Assembly: GCA_025980665.1 (NCBI GenBank)
Contig: JAICXC010000030.1
Span: forward strand, 1 to 46,907
Reading direction: 5' to 3'
Source: Bryobacteraceae bacterium
GTDB taxonomy: Bacteria > Acidobacteriota > Terriglobia > Bryobacterales > Bryobacteraceae
DNA length: 46,907 bases
Shown here in pieces: positions 32,544-40,766 of this stretch (position 1 is its first letter; every line of letters starts with the position of its first letter). Position numbers and translations under genes: made by a program. Under the pieces are notes generated by a model. The model searched no databases, was not told where the DNA came from, and worked only from the letters and a program-made list of their open reading frames with translations.

Positions 32544-33838
32544 CGCCGGCTTCTAAACAAGCATTCGATCTCCACCATCCACCGGCCCCTGAGCTCATCA
32601 ATCAATGCGTGCACTGCGGATTCTGCCTGCCCGTTTGCCCGACCTACGTGCTGTGGGGCAACGAAATGGATTCGCCGCGAGGGCGAATCTACTTAATGAA
32701 GATGGCCAGCGAGGGCGCCACGGCCATGACCGATCCATGGGTGCAGCACATCGATACTTGCCTGGGATGCATGTCGTGCATGACGGCCTGCCCCTCCGGC
32801 GTCGATTACGCCAAGCTCATTGAGGCGACGCGCGCACAGATCGAACGGCGCCACTCACGCTCGGCCATCGAACGCCTGCAACGGTGGCTGATCTTCAACA
32901 CCTTTCCACGTGTCGACCGGCTGCGTCTCCTGAAGCCTTTCCTGCGCGCCTACCAGAAGTCCGGCATGCAGGCATTCGTTCGCGGATCGGGCTTACTCAA
33001 GCTACTCCCCAGGCAACTGTCGGCGATGGAAGCGCTGATGCCCAAACTCGGGACCAGCCAGCGCATTGCGCCCGTAACCTCCGCGCGAGGCGAGAAACGC
33101 AAGCGCGTCGGCCTCCTATTGGGATGCGTTCAGCGCGAATTTGTACCGGAGATCAACGCGGCGACGGTGCGTGTGTTGACCGCCGAAGGTTGCGAGGTGG
33201 TCGCGCCACCGAATCAGCCGTGCTGCGGTGCTCTGATGGTCCACGCCGGCGAGGAGACGCCTGCGCTCGATCTCGCCCGCCGCGTGATCGACATTTTCGA
33301 ACAAGCGAAGGTCGATGTCATCATCACCAACGCGGGCGGCTGCGGATCGAACGTCCGCGAGTATGGCTATCAGCTCCGCGATGATCCTCAATACGCCGGG
33401 CGTGCCGTCCGCTTTTCAGCCAAGTGCAAAGATATTTCCGAGTTCCTGGAAGAACTCGACCCGCGTGCCACACGGACGGCTGTCAACCTGCGTGTCGCTT
33501 ATCACGACTCGTGCCATCTCCAACATGCCCAGCGAGTCCGCACGCAGCCAAGAGCGCAACTATCTGCGATCCCTGGCGTCGAGCTACTGGATCTTCCTGA
33601 ATCCGCACTGTGCTGCGGATCGGCCGGTATCTATAACTTAGTCCAATCCAACACCGCCGATGCTCTGGCCGATCGCAAGGCTCAGCACATCTCAAGCGCA
33701 AAGGCCGATGTCGTCGCCACCGGCAACGTCGGATGCATGCTGCAAATCGCGGCCGCGCTCGAACGCCAAGGGCAGAAGACACGGGTGCTTCACACCATCC
33801 AGTTGATCGACACTTCTATAAATCAGACAAGCCTGTAA
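32540..33838 (+). CDS. glcF: Glycolate oxidase iron-sulfur subunit GlcF
   Basis: Electron-transfer subunit of glycolate oxidase. 432 residues with two 4Fe-4S motifs, CVHCGFCLPVCPTY and CLGCMSCMTACPSG, and two C-terminal cysteine-rich CCG domains (NQPCCGALMVHAG and SALCCGSAGIYNL). The start ATGA overlaps glcE. This completes a glcDEF operon behind malate synthase, which would pass electrons from glycolate to the quinone pool. Confidence 0.93.
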   Translation: MTPASKQAFDLHHPPAPELINQCVHCGFCLPVCPTYVLWGNEMDSPRGRIYLMKMASEGATAMTDPWVQHIDTCLGCMSCMTACPSGVDYAKLIEATRAQIERRHSRSAIERLQRWLIFNTFPRVDRLRLLKPFLRAYQKSGMQAFVRGSGLLKLLPRQLSAMEALMPKLGTSQRIAPVTSARGEKRKRVGLLLGCVQREFVPEINAATVRVLTAEGCEVVAPPNQPCCGALMVHAGEETPALDLARRVIDIFEQAKVDVIITNAGGCGSNVREYGYQLRDDPQYAGRAVRFSAKCKDISEFLEELDPRATRTAVNLRVAYHDSCHLQHAQRVRTQPRAQLSAIPGVELLDLPESALCCGSAGIYNLVQSNTADALADRKAQHISSAKADVVATGNVGCMLQIAAALERQGQKTRVLHTIQLIDTSINQTSL

Positions 33839-33909
33839 ATCACGCGACACCGAGCCGCTGATTTCGCTAAGATCAATAAGTCCGTACTGCAACAGATGGA
33901 GGCAATAAC

Positions 33910-34236
33910 ATGGATGGCACTTTGATTGGCGAGACGATGAAGATTAAGGGCGAGGTCACCAGCAAAGAAACCTTGCAGCTCAATGGCGAGCTGGAAGGCC
34001 AGGTGAATCTGGATAACCGCCTCACTATAGGTCCGAAAGGAAAAGCTTCCGCCAATATCAAAGCGAAAGAAGTGGATATCGCCGGCGCGGTGACAGGAAA
34101 CATTGACGCAGCCGATCGCATCGTTCTTCGCAAGGGTGCGAATCTGGTGGGCGACGTGAGAACCGCGGGCATCGTGATTGAAGACGGCGCCTATTTCAAG
34201 GGCGGCGTGGACATCGCCAAGCCCGGCGCAAAATAA
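33910..34236 (+). CDS. Bactofilin (polymer-forming cytoskeletal protein)
   Basis: A 108-residue protein made of a right-handed beta-helix repeat pattern with the bactofilin start GTLIGETMKIKGEVTSKETLQLNGELEG and later NIDAADRIVLRKGANLVGDV. Bactofilins polymerise without nucleotides into filaments that scaffold cell shape, chromosome or peptidoglycan machinery. GGAGG lies eight bases before the ATG. It is 71 bases after glcF and 9 bases before pgi. Only the core domain is present; there are no long termini. Confidence 0.88.
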   Translation: MDGTLIGETMKIKGEVTSKETLQLNGELEGQVNLDNRLTIGPKGKASANIKAKEVDIAGAVTGNIDAADRIVLRKGANLVGDVRTAGIVIEDGAYFKGGVDIAKPGAK

Positions 34237-34245
34237 TCCCTACCT

Positions 34246-35892
34246 GTGCCTTCGCCAGGGACGTTTTCACTGAAGCCAGATCAGCGCGCGGCATTCGAGC
34301 GTGTTCTCGATGACTGGCGTATCAACGGCAAAGTAGGACGTCTCTGGTCGAAGGATGCCTCGCTGTGGACCGGCGCGGACGAAAGCAAGTGGCTCGGCTG
34401 GCTGGATATCGTCGAATCGCAGCTCAAAACCGCCGACAAGTTCGTTAAGTTCGCCAAAGAGGTGCGCGAGCGTGGATTCACTCACGTCCTGCTATTGGGG
34501 ATGGGCGGTTCCAGCCTCTGCCCGGAAGTCCACGCACTTTCTTTCGGCAAGCAAGCCGATTTTCCTGAGCTGCATGTCCTCGATTCGACGGACCCGGCGC
34601 AGATACGGGCTATCGAAAGCCGCGTCGACCTCGCGCACACGCTGTTCATTGTCTCAAGCAAATCCGGATCGACGCTCGAGCCGAACATCTTCAAGCAGTA
34701 CTTCTTCGAACGAGCCGGCTGCGATGGGAGCCGCTTCGTTGCCATTACCGATCCGGGCTCAAAGATGCAGCAAGTGGCCGAGCAGGACAAATTCTGGCGT
34801 ATCTTCTTCGGCGTGCCCAGCATTGGCGGGCGTTACTCCGCGCTTTCCGACTTCGGAATGATCCCGGCAGCGGGTATGGGAGTCGACGTTCCCATGTTTG
34901 CCGGACTTGCCCAGGGCATGGTACAAGCATGTTCGCCGTCGCAGTCCGTGGAGAGTAATCCCGGCGTGGTCCTGGGAGCGATCTTGGGCTCGCTCGCATT
35001 GGCTGGGCGGGATAAAGTCACTATCATCGCTTCCCCGCGTATTCGCGATTTGGGTGCGTGGCTCGAACAGTTAATCGCGGAATCTACCGGAAAGATCGGG
35101 AAGGGCCTGATCCCAGTGGACCGCGAACAGCTCGGCCCGCCCTCGGTCTATGGCTCGGATCGCGTTTTCGTTTACGAACGGCTGGAGAATGGACCCGATC
35201 CGCAGCAGGACGCGGCTGTCGCAGCGCTGGAGGCAGCCGGGCATCCCGTGGTGCGACTCTCGGTGCCGGACACGTACCACCTGGGCGCCGAGTTCTTTCG
35301 TTGGGAGATCGCGACGGCCGTAGCCGGCTCCATTATCGCCGTCGATCCCTTCGATCAGCCCGACGTCGAAGCGGCCAAGATCGCCACCAAGAAGCTGACC
35401 TCGGCATTCGAAGAATCCGGATCGCTACCGCCGGAGAGCGACGTCGTGCGGATCGATGATAAAGATCTGCAATCGCGGTTGCGGGCGCACTTCAACTCGC
35501 TTCGCTCGGGCGACTACTTTGGGATGCTGGCCTACATCCAGATGAACGCAGCCCACGAGGACACGTTGCAGGAAGTTCGCCGCAAGATACGCGATTCTAA
35601 GAAGGTCGCCACGGTACTTGGATTCGGACCGCGCTTCCTGCACTCGACCGGCCAGGCCTACAAAGGCGGACCGAACACCGGCGTTTTCCTGCAGATCACT
35701 TGCGACGATGCTAAGGATGTTCCCGTGCCGGGGCAGAAGTATACGTTCGGGGTAGTGAAGGCAGCCCAAGCTAGCGGCGATCTGCAAGTTCTGCGCGAGC
35801 GCGGCCGGCGGACGCTGCACGTTCATCTGGGCTCGGATGTCGGGGCGGGCTTGGTCCAACTGGCCTCTGCTATCGAGCCCGCGTTACAATAG
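34246..35892 (+). CDS. pgi: Phosphoglucose isomerase, Tal-Pgi-type C-terminal half
   Basis: Interconverts glucose 6-phosphate and fructose 6-phosphate. A 548-residue protein matching the Pgi half of bifunctional transaldolase/phosphoglucose isomerase proteins: SKDASLWTGADESKWLGWLD, LLLGMGGSSLCPEV, VSSKSGSTLEPNIFKQYFF, then PSIGGRYSALSDFGM and GAWLEQLIAESTGKIGKG. The transaldolase half is not encoded upstream, where the bactofilin gene lies. The start is GTG with no Shine-Dalgarno, nine bases after the bactofilin stop. Together with zwf at 16 kb this places two enzymes of glucose 6-phosphate in the window. Confidence 0.9.
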   Translation: MPSPGTFSLKPDQRAAFERVLDDWRINGKVGRLWSKDASLWTGADESKWLGWLDIVESQLKTADKFVKFAKEVRERGFTHVLLLGMGGSSLCPEVHALSFGKQADFPELHVLDSTDPAQIRAIESRVDLAHTLFIVSSKSGSTLEPNIFKQYFFERAGCDGSRFVAITDPGSKMQQVAEQDKFWRIFFGVPSIGGRYSALSDFGMIPAAGMGVDVPMFAGLAQGMVQACSPSQSVESNPGVVLGAILGSLALAGRDKVTIIASPRIRDLGAWLEQLIAESTGKIGKGLIPVDREQLGPPSVYGSDRVFVYERLENGPDPQQDAAVAALEAAGHPVVRLSVPDTYHLGAEFFRWEIATAVAGSIIAVDPFDQPDVEAAKIATKKLTSAFEESGSLPPESDVVRIDDKDLQSRLRAHFNSLRSGDYFGMLAYIQMNAAHEDTLQEVRRKIRDSKKVATVLGFGPRFLHSTGQAYKGGPNTGVFLQITCDDAKDVPVPGQKYTFGVVKAAQASGDLQVLRERGRRTLHVHLGSDVGAGLVQLASAIEPALQ

Positions 35893-36020
35893 GGATCTAT
35901 CCACTTTCCGATCGGGCGTCCCGCCAATTCCCGCTACTAAGGATTTAGTATTGAGATGGAAGGCACACTCTTCCGGATTGTCCCCCAGCCTAGCAGCCCC
36001 GTGTTATCCCTTTTCAAGGA

Positions 36021-36836
36021 TCAATCTAACGTCCACCGTTCAAACGCGGCCACAGACGTAAAGGCACCCTGTGGTGTGAACCTCAGGCCAAGAACAGCCA
36101 AACCAAAAGCGTTTGATCCGAACATATCGGAGCACTGGAAGTAAACCGTTCCTTGATGGGCAGCCGTGAAGGGCCATTGATCGGCAAAGACAAATGACGT
36201 GTGGGTCATTGGAGCCATAGTGAACTGTCGCACTCCCAAAATGCTTCCGTTCCCATCTTTGAAGGTGGCGGTGATCGTCAGTGTAGAAAAGTCCGAATTT
36301 GCCAGTGCGACACCCATGCCGTATCCCTTCGTATTGTCGAATGAAAGGATTGGGTTTTGGCCAATGCTTGATTCCAGCGGCACCGCCGCTTCATTGCCGT
36401 TGCTATTTGTAAATACAGCCCATCCGCCAACCGAATCGGTTGTGTTGAAATAGTCAAATTGAGCCCACCCCTGCGTAGTAACAGCGCTCGTGCCCGTCGT
36501 TTTAATTACTGTAGATCCGCCTGCGGGTATAGTGCCGGTCACGGTTGAGGCATTACCGATGCCCTCGAAAGAGAATGACTGCGCGGCCCCGCTGTCGCCG
36601 TAGAAATCCAGCTTAAAGGCGGCTGCTTTATCCTGAGAGAGATTAATTAGAGTAATCGACGTCTTCCAGCTTCCTCCATCGGCTAAGTGCGTAATGATAT
36701 CGTTTCCAATGCCCGCAGCGGATAAAAGCTGAGGTCTTGTGAGGCTGGACGGAGTCGGTCGTAAATTCGGCATATTCGGCTGCTGAGAGAACGCTGGAAT
36801 CAGTGACAGTGTCATTAAAGCTAATATCATCTTCAT
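36021..36836 (-). CDS. Secreted protein of acidobacterial type
   Basis: A 271-residue protein with a short signal peptide (MKMILALMTLSLIPAFSQQ). The mature protein is beta-rich with HLADGGSWKTSITLINLSQDKAAAFKLDFYGDSG, a repeat-like segment met in many secreted acidobacterial proteins, and ends FTSVAAFERWTLD. Function unknown; probably extracellular or cell-surface. GGAGG lies 12 bases before the ATG. It is convergent with pgi, whose end is 128 bases away, and stands alone upstream of the recombinase remnant. Confidence 0.72.
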   Translation of the reverse strand: MKMILALMTLSLIPAFSQQPNMPNLRPTPSSLTRPQLLSAAGIGNDIITHLADGGSWKTSITLINLSQDKAAAFKLDFYGDSGAAQSFSFEGIGNASTVTGTIPAGGSTVIKTTGTSAVTTQGWAQFDYFNTTDSVGGWAVFTNSNGNEAAVPLESSIGQNPILSFDNTKGYGMGVALANSDFSTLTITATFKDGNGSILGVRQFTMAPMTHTSFVFADQWPFTAAHQGTVYFQCSDMFGSNAFGLAVLGLRFTPQGAFTSVAAFERWTLD

Positions 36837-37062
36837 TTGTTAGGTTTCCTCCGTTAAACTACCACGACTAAAAACAACGACAGGCCGCCAGTGTAACACT
36901 GATCGCCTCAATTGCGACTAGTGTTTTTGCGACACTCAACGGAAGCAGTACCATAACTCGCATGGACAGTGGACGGTGCTCCGCTCTTTTGCTGGCGTAG
37001 CGGGTTGTCAAATCGCCGCTGGTGTCAAAGCGCACACTTTCAGGTGTCTAGGGACCAGTTAA
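36837..37062. other. Non-coding spacer between secreted gene and recombinase remnant
   Basis: No credible gene. It holds two short dyads: a perfect CAGTGTAACACTG palindrome at 36889-36901 and AGTGT/ACACT arms around 36919-36936. Both are upstream of the secreted gene at 36836 (minus) and could be an operator, but the arms are short. Confidence 0.4.
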
Positions 37063-37440
37063 TATCTAACAAGGAGTGAGCCGAGGAACCTCCGCTCTGA
37101 TCCGCATAACAAGAGCAAATACCGAAAGAAATTTGCGAAACGTCAAGTGGGCCAAGATTCGACGCTACGAAGCGCAATTCCAGGCACATATCGGTTCTCG
37201 TCTGAATCAGAAGTGACCCCAGCGAAAAGTGAGACCTTCCGTTTCCATGATCTGAGGCGTACGTTCGCATCACGATGTACAATGGCGGGAGTGGGTCCAG
37301 TGGCTCTAGCAGAGTTGTCAGGCCATAAAAGTCTAGCCATGGTTTTTAGGTATTCCCATCTCGCACCAAAGCATCTCGCCGATGCTGTGAGTAAGTTGGT
37401 TGGTTTTGGCACTAGCACCGCGACGGCGGGAAGTGCATAA
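37063..37440 (+). pseudogene. Tyrosine recombinase remnant (C-terminal fragment)
   Basis: The frame is open from 37063 to the TAA at 37438-37440, with the first Met-type codon (GTG) at 37147. From about 37235 it encodes the C-terminal catalytic boxes of phage-type integrases: FRFHDLRRTFASRCTMAGVG (Arg of box II), LSGHKSLAMVFRYSHLAP (His/Lys and the Tyr). The N-terminal DNA-binding domain and the first catalytic Arg are missing, so it is a decayed integrase. It ends ten bases before tRNA-Lys, a common integration site. The upstream residues (Lys/Arg-rich, 37063-37230) are not recognisable as integrase. Confidence 0.78.
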
Positions 37441-37450
37441 AACTCAGTAG

Positions 37451-37526
37451 GGGCCGGTAGCTCAGTTGGTAGAGCATCGCACTTTTAATGCGGTGGTCGC
37501 GGGTTCGAGCCCCGCCCGGCTCACCA
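37451..37526 (+). tRNA. tRNA-Lys (anticodon TTT)
   Basis: Complete 76-base cloverleaf: acceptor GGGCCGG with CCGGCTC, D arm GCTCAGTTGGTAGAGC, anticodon loop CTTTTAA with TTT at 37484-37486, variable GTGGTC, T arm with GGGTTCGAGCCCC, and encoded CCA. It lies ten bases after the recombinase remnant; its 3' end is nearly repeated at 39601-39615. Confidence 0.96.
37512..37526 (+). repeat. Direct repeat copy 1 (tRNA-Lys 3' end)
   Basis: CCGCCCGGCTCACCA here and CCGCCCGGCTCATCA at 39601-39615 match at 14 of 15 bases. The pair brackets the histidine kinase gene and could be attL/attR-like remnants of an integration at the tRNA 3' end. Confidence 0.4.
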
Positions 37527-37645
37527 GTTTGCGGTAGTAGAGCCCTCGGTCATTTCTCGGAGATGCCGACCCGACCTGTCGATCAGTCGTCGCACGCTGC
37601 ACCCGTCCGCGTTCGACGGAACATCCCGATTTCTAAGAGGTAGTG

Positions 37646-39559
37646 ATGAATACGCCGCTCGAAAACAAGATCGCGACGCGTTTCGGCGTGTTGCCGAATT
37701 TTTTCCGTCTTGCCTCCAGCGATCCGGCAATCGCTGAAAATCTTTGGGGATTTGCCGAGTTCGCATACTTGGACAACCCCTTGCCGTCCCTGTTCAAGGA
37801 GCGTCTCTTCGTCTATCTGTCCCGGTTTTGCGATGTCCGATATTGTATTGCCCGGCACGTCGGCTTTCTGGCCGGGTTGGGTTACCCAGCCGGTGATTCC
37901 TCTTGTCTGCCACAGAAGGTCGAATTAATTCTGCCATTGCTGCGTCGTGCCCTTCCGCACGGAGACGACCTGCAGCCGTTGTTCGCAATCTGTTCTGAGC
38001 TTGACAGTCCGCTCTCGTCCTTTCCTGCGCCTGACAGCCCAGGGGAACTGGCGCTATTCGCTTGCGCCACACACGTTTTTCTCCAGACTGCGGAGGCATC
38101 GTCTGCCCACGAGTCTTTGCGGCGGGCACTCGGTTCGCGCAACTTGGAGCAGCTGAACTTAGTGCTGGCGTTCGTACGTACGGCGCACTACTGGACTAAA
38201 CTTCATCCCGAGTTGGTCCTGGAGGATGATATCACCCAACTTTTGGCGACTCATGAAGCGCTAGCCGAATGTATTCTGAAAGACCCCGAGGCCCAAAAGG
38301 ACAGCCTGAGCAGCCACTTGGCGGGGGAATTAGCGTCTTTGCGGCAGCTACGGAAGCAGCACGACACGATTTCCCAGGCCTATCAGGAGCTCAGCGTCGA
38401 TCACCAATACGCCAAGCACAACCTTTACGAAAGTGAGAACAATCTGCGCGAACTGGTCGCGGTTATGCCAGCCGCGGTCTATGCATGTGATCGAGACGGC
38501 GTCATTACGTACTACAACCGACAGGCCAGTGAACTCTGGGGCCGCGCGCCAAATTTGGACGACCCGCCTTGGTCATTTTTGAATTCGCGCCAAATATATC
38601 GGGCGGATGGAACGCTTCTCCCGCCCGGCGACATACCGGTAAGAGAGGTGCTCTTGACAGGTGTGCCGGTTGTTAACCGCGAGCTTGTTCTAGAACGCCC
38701 CGATCGGACCCGAATCGCTGTCCTGGCGAACATCACCCCATTACGCGATTCGTCGGGCGTGATCACAGGAGCCGTCAGTATTTTTCAGGACATCAATGAA
38801 CTTAAGAGCATCCAGCAGGAGCGTGAGGCATTGCTGCATGAGCTTGAGCGCTCAAATCGTGAACTTTCGCGGTTTTCCTATGCCGTCTCGCATGATCTGC
38901 AGGCGCCCGTCCGCACTGTCCGCACGTTGACGAAACTTCTGGTGCAGCGTGATCACAATTCGGAGGAGGATTCGTCGCACCTGGTGGCTCTGATCGAACA
39001 GGCTTCGGGCGGCATGGAGCGCCTGATTGAATCGCTGCTGCGCTACGCGCAAACCAGTCATGGGCGACTGGAACGCGGACAAGTAGCGGTCGACTCGATA
39101 ATCGAATCCGTTCGGATGACGTTGGCGCCCCTGATTACAGAGACGGGCGCCCAAATTATTTGCAAACCGCTGCCCGTTGTTCAGGCCGACTCCGTCCTGT
39201 TAAAGCAACTTTTTCAGAATCTTATTGCCAACGCGCTCCAGTACCATCGCCCTGGAGAGCCGCCGGTGATTGAAATTTCAGGCGGCTATTCCGAAGACGT
39301 GTGGAAATTTGCGGTAAAGGATAACGGTCAGGGAATTCCTCTCAAGTATCAAGACCAAGTCTTTGAGCCATTGAAGAGGCTACACGGGAGCGAAAACCCG
39401 GGTACGGGTTTGGGACTGGCTTTATGCCGTACAATCGCCGAGCGTCATGGAGGACGCATCTGGGTTGAATCGGAAGGCTCTGGCTCCGGGGCCACTTTTA
39501 GCTTTACTTTATCGGCGGTCCAAGAATTACCTTCGAATGTCCGGAGCTCCGTAGCTTAG
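37646..39559 (+). CDS. Histidine kinase with AhpD-like domain and PAS domain
   Basis: A 637-residue cytosolic sensor kinase without membrane segments. Numbered from the GTG at 37643, residues ~5-90 resemble the AhpD/carboxymuconolactone decarboxylase fold: FGVLPNFFRLASSDPAI, then KERLFVYLSRFCDVRYCIARH with Glu53, Cys68 and His72 at the family spacing; the first Cys of the usual CxxC is Val65. A helical stretch follows to ~215 and a coiled coil to ~265. A PAS domain (about 265-388) and a HisKA domain with phosphoacceptor His417 in FSYAVSHDLQAPVR come next, then a HATPase domain with NALQYH, DNGQGIP and GTGLGLALC. The chosen ATG at 37646 has AGAGG upstream. It is an orphan kinase: no response regulator is adjacent. 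Confidence 0.85.
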   Translation: MNTPLENKIATRFGVLPNFFRLASSDPAIAENLWGFAEFAYLDNPLPSLFKERLFVYLSRFCDVRYCIARHVGFLAGLGYPAGDSSCLPQKVELILPLLRRALPHGDDLQPLFAICSELDSPLSSFPAPDSPGELALFACATHVFLQTAEASSAHESLRRALGSRNLEQLNLVLAFVRTAHYWTKLHPELVLEDDITQLLATHEALAECILKDPEAQKDSLSSHLAGELASLRQLRKQHDTISQAYQELSVDHQYAKHNLYESENNLRELVAVMPAAVYACDRDGVITYYNRQASELWGRAPNLDDPPWSFLNSRQIYRADGTLLPPGDIPVREVLLTGVPVVNRELVLERPDRTRIAVLANITPLRDSSGVITGAVSIFQDINELKSIQQEREALLHELERSNRELSRFSYAVSHDLQAPVRTVRTLTKLLVQRDHNSEEDSSHLVALIEQASGGMERLIESLLRYAQTSHGRLERGQVAVDSIIESVRMTLAPLITETGAQIICKPLPVVQADSVLLKQLFQNLIANALQYHRPGEPPVIEISGGYSEDVWKFAVKDNGQGIPLKYQDQVFEPLKRLHGSENPGTGLGLALCRTIAERHGGRIWVESEGSGSGATFSFTLSAVQELPSNVRSSVA

Positions 39560-39600
39560 ACACAACCATTCCCTGCGGGCGAACGTCGGGAGCGAGTAGG

Positions 39601-39615
39601 CCGCCCGGCTCATCA
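39601..39615 (+). repeat. Direct repeat copy 2, near-copy of tRNA-Lys 3' end
   Basis: CCGCCCGGCTCATCA lies 42 bases after the histidine kinase stop codon, in non-coding DNA. It differs from the tRNA-Lys 3' terminus at one base. See the copy at 37512-37526. The 2.1 kb between them contains only the kinase gene. Confidence 0.4.
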
Positions 39616-39704
39616 TGCCTCCCAGCGATTCCTGTGATAGATTCGTAGATCACCTTCAGGCGGCGCGGGCCGGCTGATCGACGAGCTGAATATTGGAGGT
39701 TCTT

Positions 39705-40757
39705 ATGAATCGTTGGTGGGCGCCCTGTGTGATCGTTCCGGTCTTACTCTTGAGCGGTCCGATCTTCGCGCAGACCAAGGCCAAAGCGCAAAACGTACCC
39801 GAAATCCCCTACGAATCCGTGCCCAACTTCCTGAAGCTTCCGCCCGGCTTGTATTTAGGCGAAGCCATGGGTGTAGCGACCAACTCCAAGGGACATGTCT
39901 TCGTCTACACTCGCAGCGCGAACACGCGCTTGTTCGAGTTCGATCAGAGCGGCAAATTCGTCCGCGAAATCGGCGAAGGAAACTACGGCTTCGAGTTCGC
40001 GCACTCCGTGCGTGTCGATTCGGAAGATAACATCTGGGCCGTCGACGAGGGGACCAATATGGTCCTTAAGTTCAATCCTGCTGGACGAATCGTCATGGTG
40101 CTGGGACACAGGCCGGATGCGGTCGCAGGCGTGGTCGCGCAATCGCCCGCACCCAACGTGCCCGCCCAAAAGTACATACTCGGACGTCCGACGGATGTCG
40201 CGTGGGATGCGCAGGGCAACATTTTCGTTTCCGACGGATACATCAACCACAGAGTCGTGAAGTACGACAAGAACGGCAGGTTTCTCAAGCAGATTGGCAG
40301 TGAGAAGCCAGGCTCGGAACCGAACCAGTTCAATACGCCGCACGGGATCGCCGTCGACGCCCAAGGCAACGTCTACGTGGCGGATCGCGCCAACCACCGG
40401 ATGCAGGTGTTCGATAACAACCTAGGACCCAAGGCGATCTACGACAACATTGGCGATTCCTGGACGGTCTGTATCTCGCCCGGCCCGCACCAGTACCTGT
40501 TCACTTCCAACTCCAATCCCAACGGCAACCCTCCGGGTTCGTGGGACATCACCGGCGAGATCTACAAGATGGAGTTGGACGGCACCATCCTCGGACGATT
40601 CGGCCATGCCAGCAAGGAATTTGGCGGATTCCAGGTGGTTCACATGATGGATTGCCGAAATCCGAACGAGATCATTGTGGCGGAAATTGAATCCTGGCGG
40701 GTACAGAAGCTCATCTTGAAGCCGCAGTCCGCGAAAGTTTCGGCGTCGACGAAATAA
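39705..40757 (+). CDS. Secreted NHL-repeat protein (copy 1)
   Basis: A 350-residue protein with a signal peptide (about 1-25, ending FAQTKA) followed by NHL-type beta-propeller repeats: GVATNSKGHVFVYTRS, VDSEDNIWAVDEGTNMVLKFNPAG, VAWDAQGNIFVSDGYINHRVVKYDKNG and IAVDAQGNVYVADRANHRMQVFD. The propeller probably binds a ligand or partner outside the cytoplasm; related sequences are annotated as peptidyl-alpha-hydroxyglycine lyase-like, but no activity can be claimed. TTGGAGG lies seven bases before the ATG. It is a tandem paralogue of the next gene, nine bases away. Confidence 0.85.
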   Translation: MNRWWAPCVIVPVLLLSGPIFAQTKAKAQNVPEIPYESVPNFLKLPPGLYLGEAMGVATNSKGHVFVYTRSANTRLFEFDQSGKFVREIGEGNYGFEFAHSVRVDSEDNIWAVDEGTNMVLKFNPAGRIVMVLGHRPDAVAGVVAQSPAPNVPAQKYILGRPTDVAWDAQGNIFVSDGYINHRVVKYDKNGRFLKQIGSEKPGSEPNQFNTPHGIAVDAQGNVYVADRANHRMQVFDNNLGPKAIYDNIGDSWTVCISPGPHQYLFTSNSNPNGNPPGSWDITGEIYKMELDGTILGRFGHASKEFGGFQVVHMMDCRNPNEIIVAEIESWRVQKLILKPQSAKVSASTK

Positions 40758-40766
40758 GGAGACCTC

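Noticed and set aside
35956..36144. Short plus-strand frame starting MEGTLFRIVPQP
   Set aside because: No ribosome binding site, runs antisense into the secreted-protein gene at 36021, no domain.
36889..36936. AGTGT/ACACT dyads as phage att or operator sites
   Set aside because: Arms are 5-6 bp and such words recur by chance; kept only as a note in the spacer entry.
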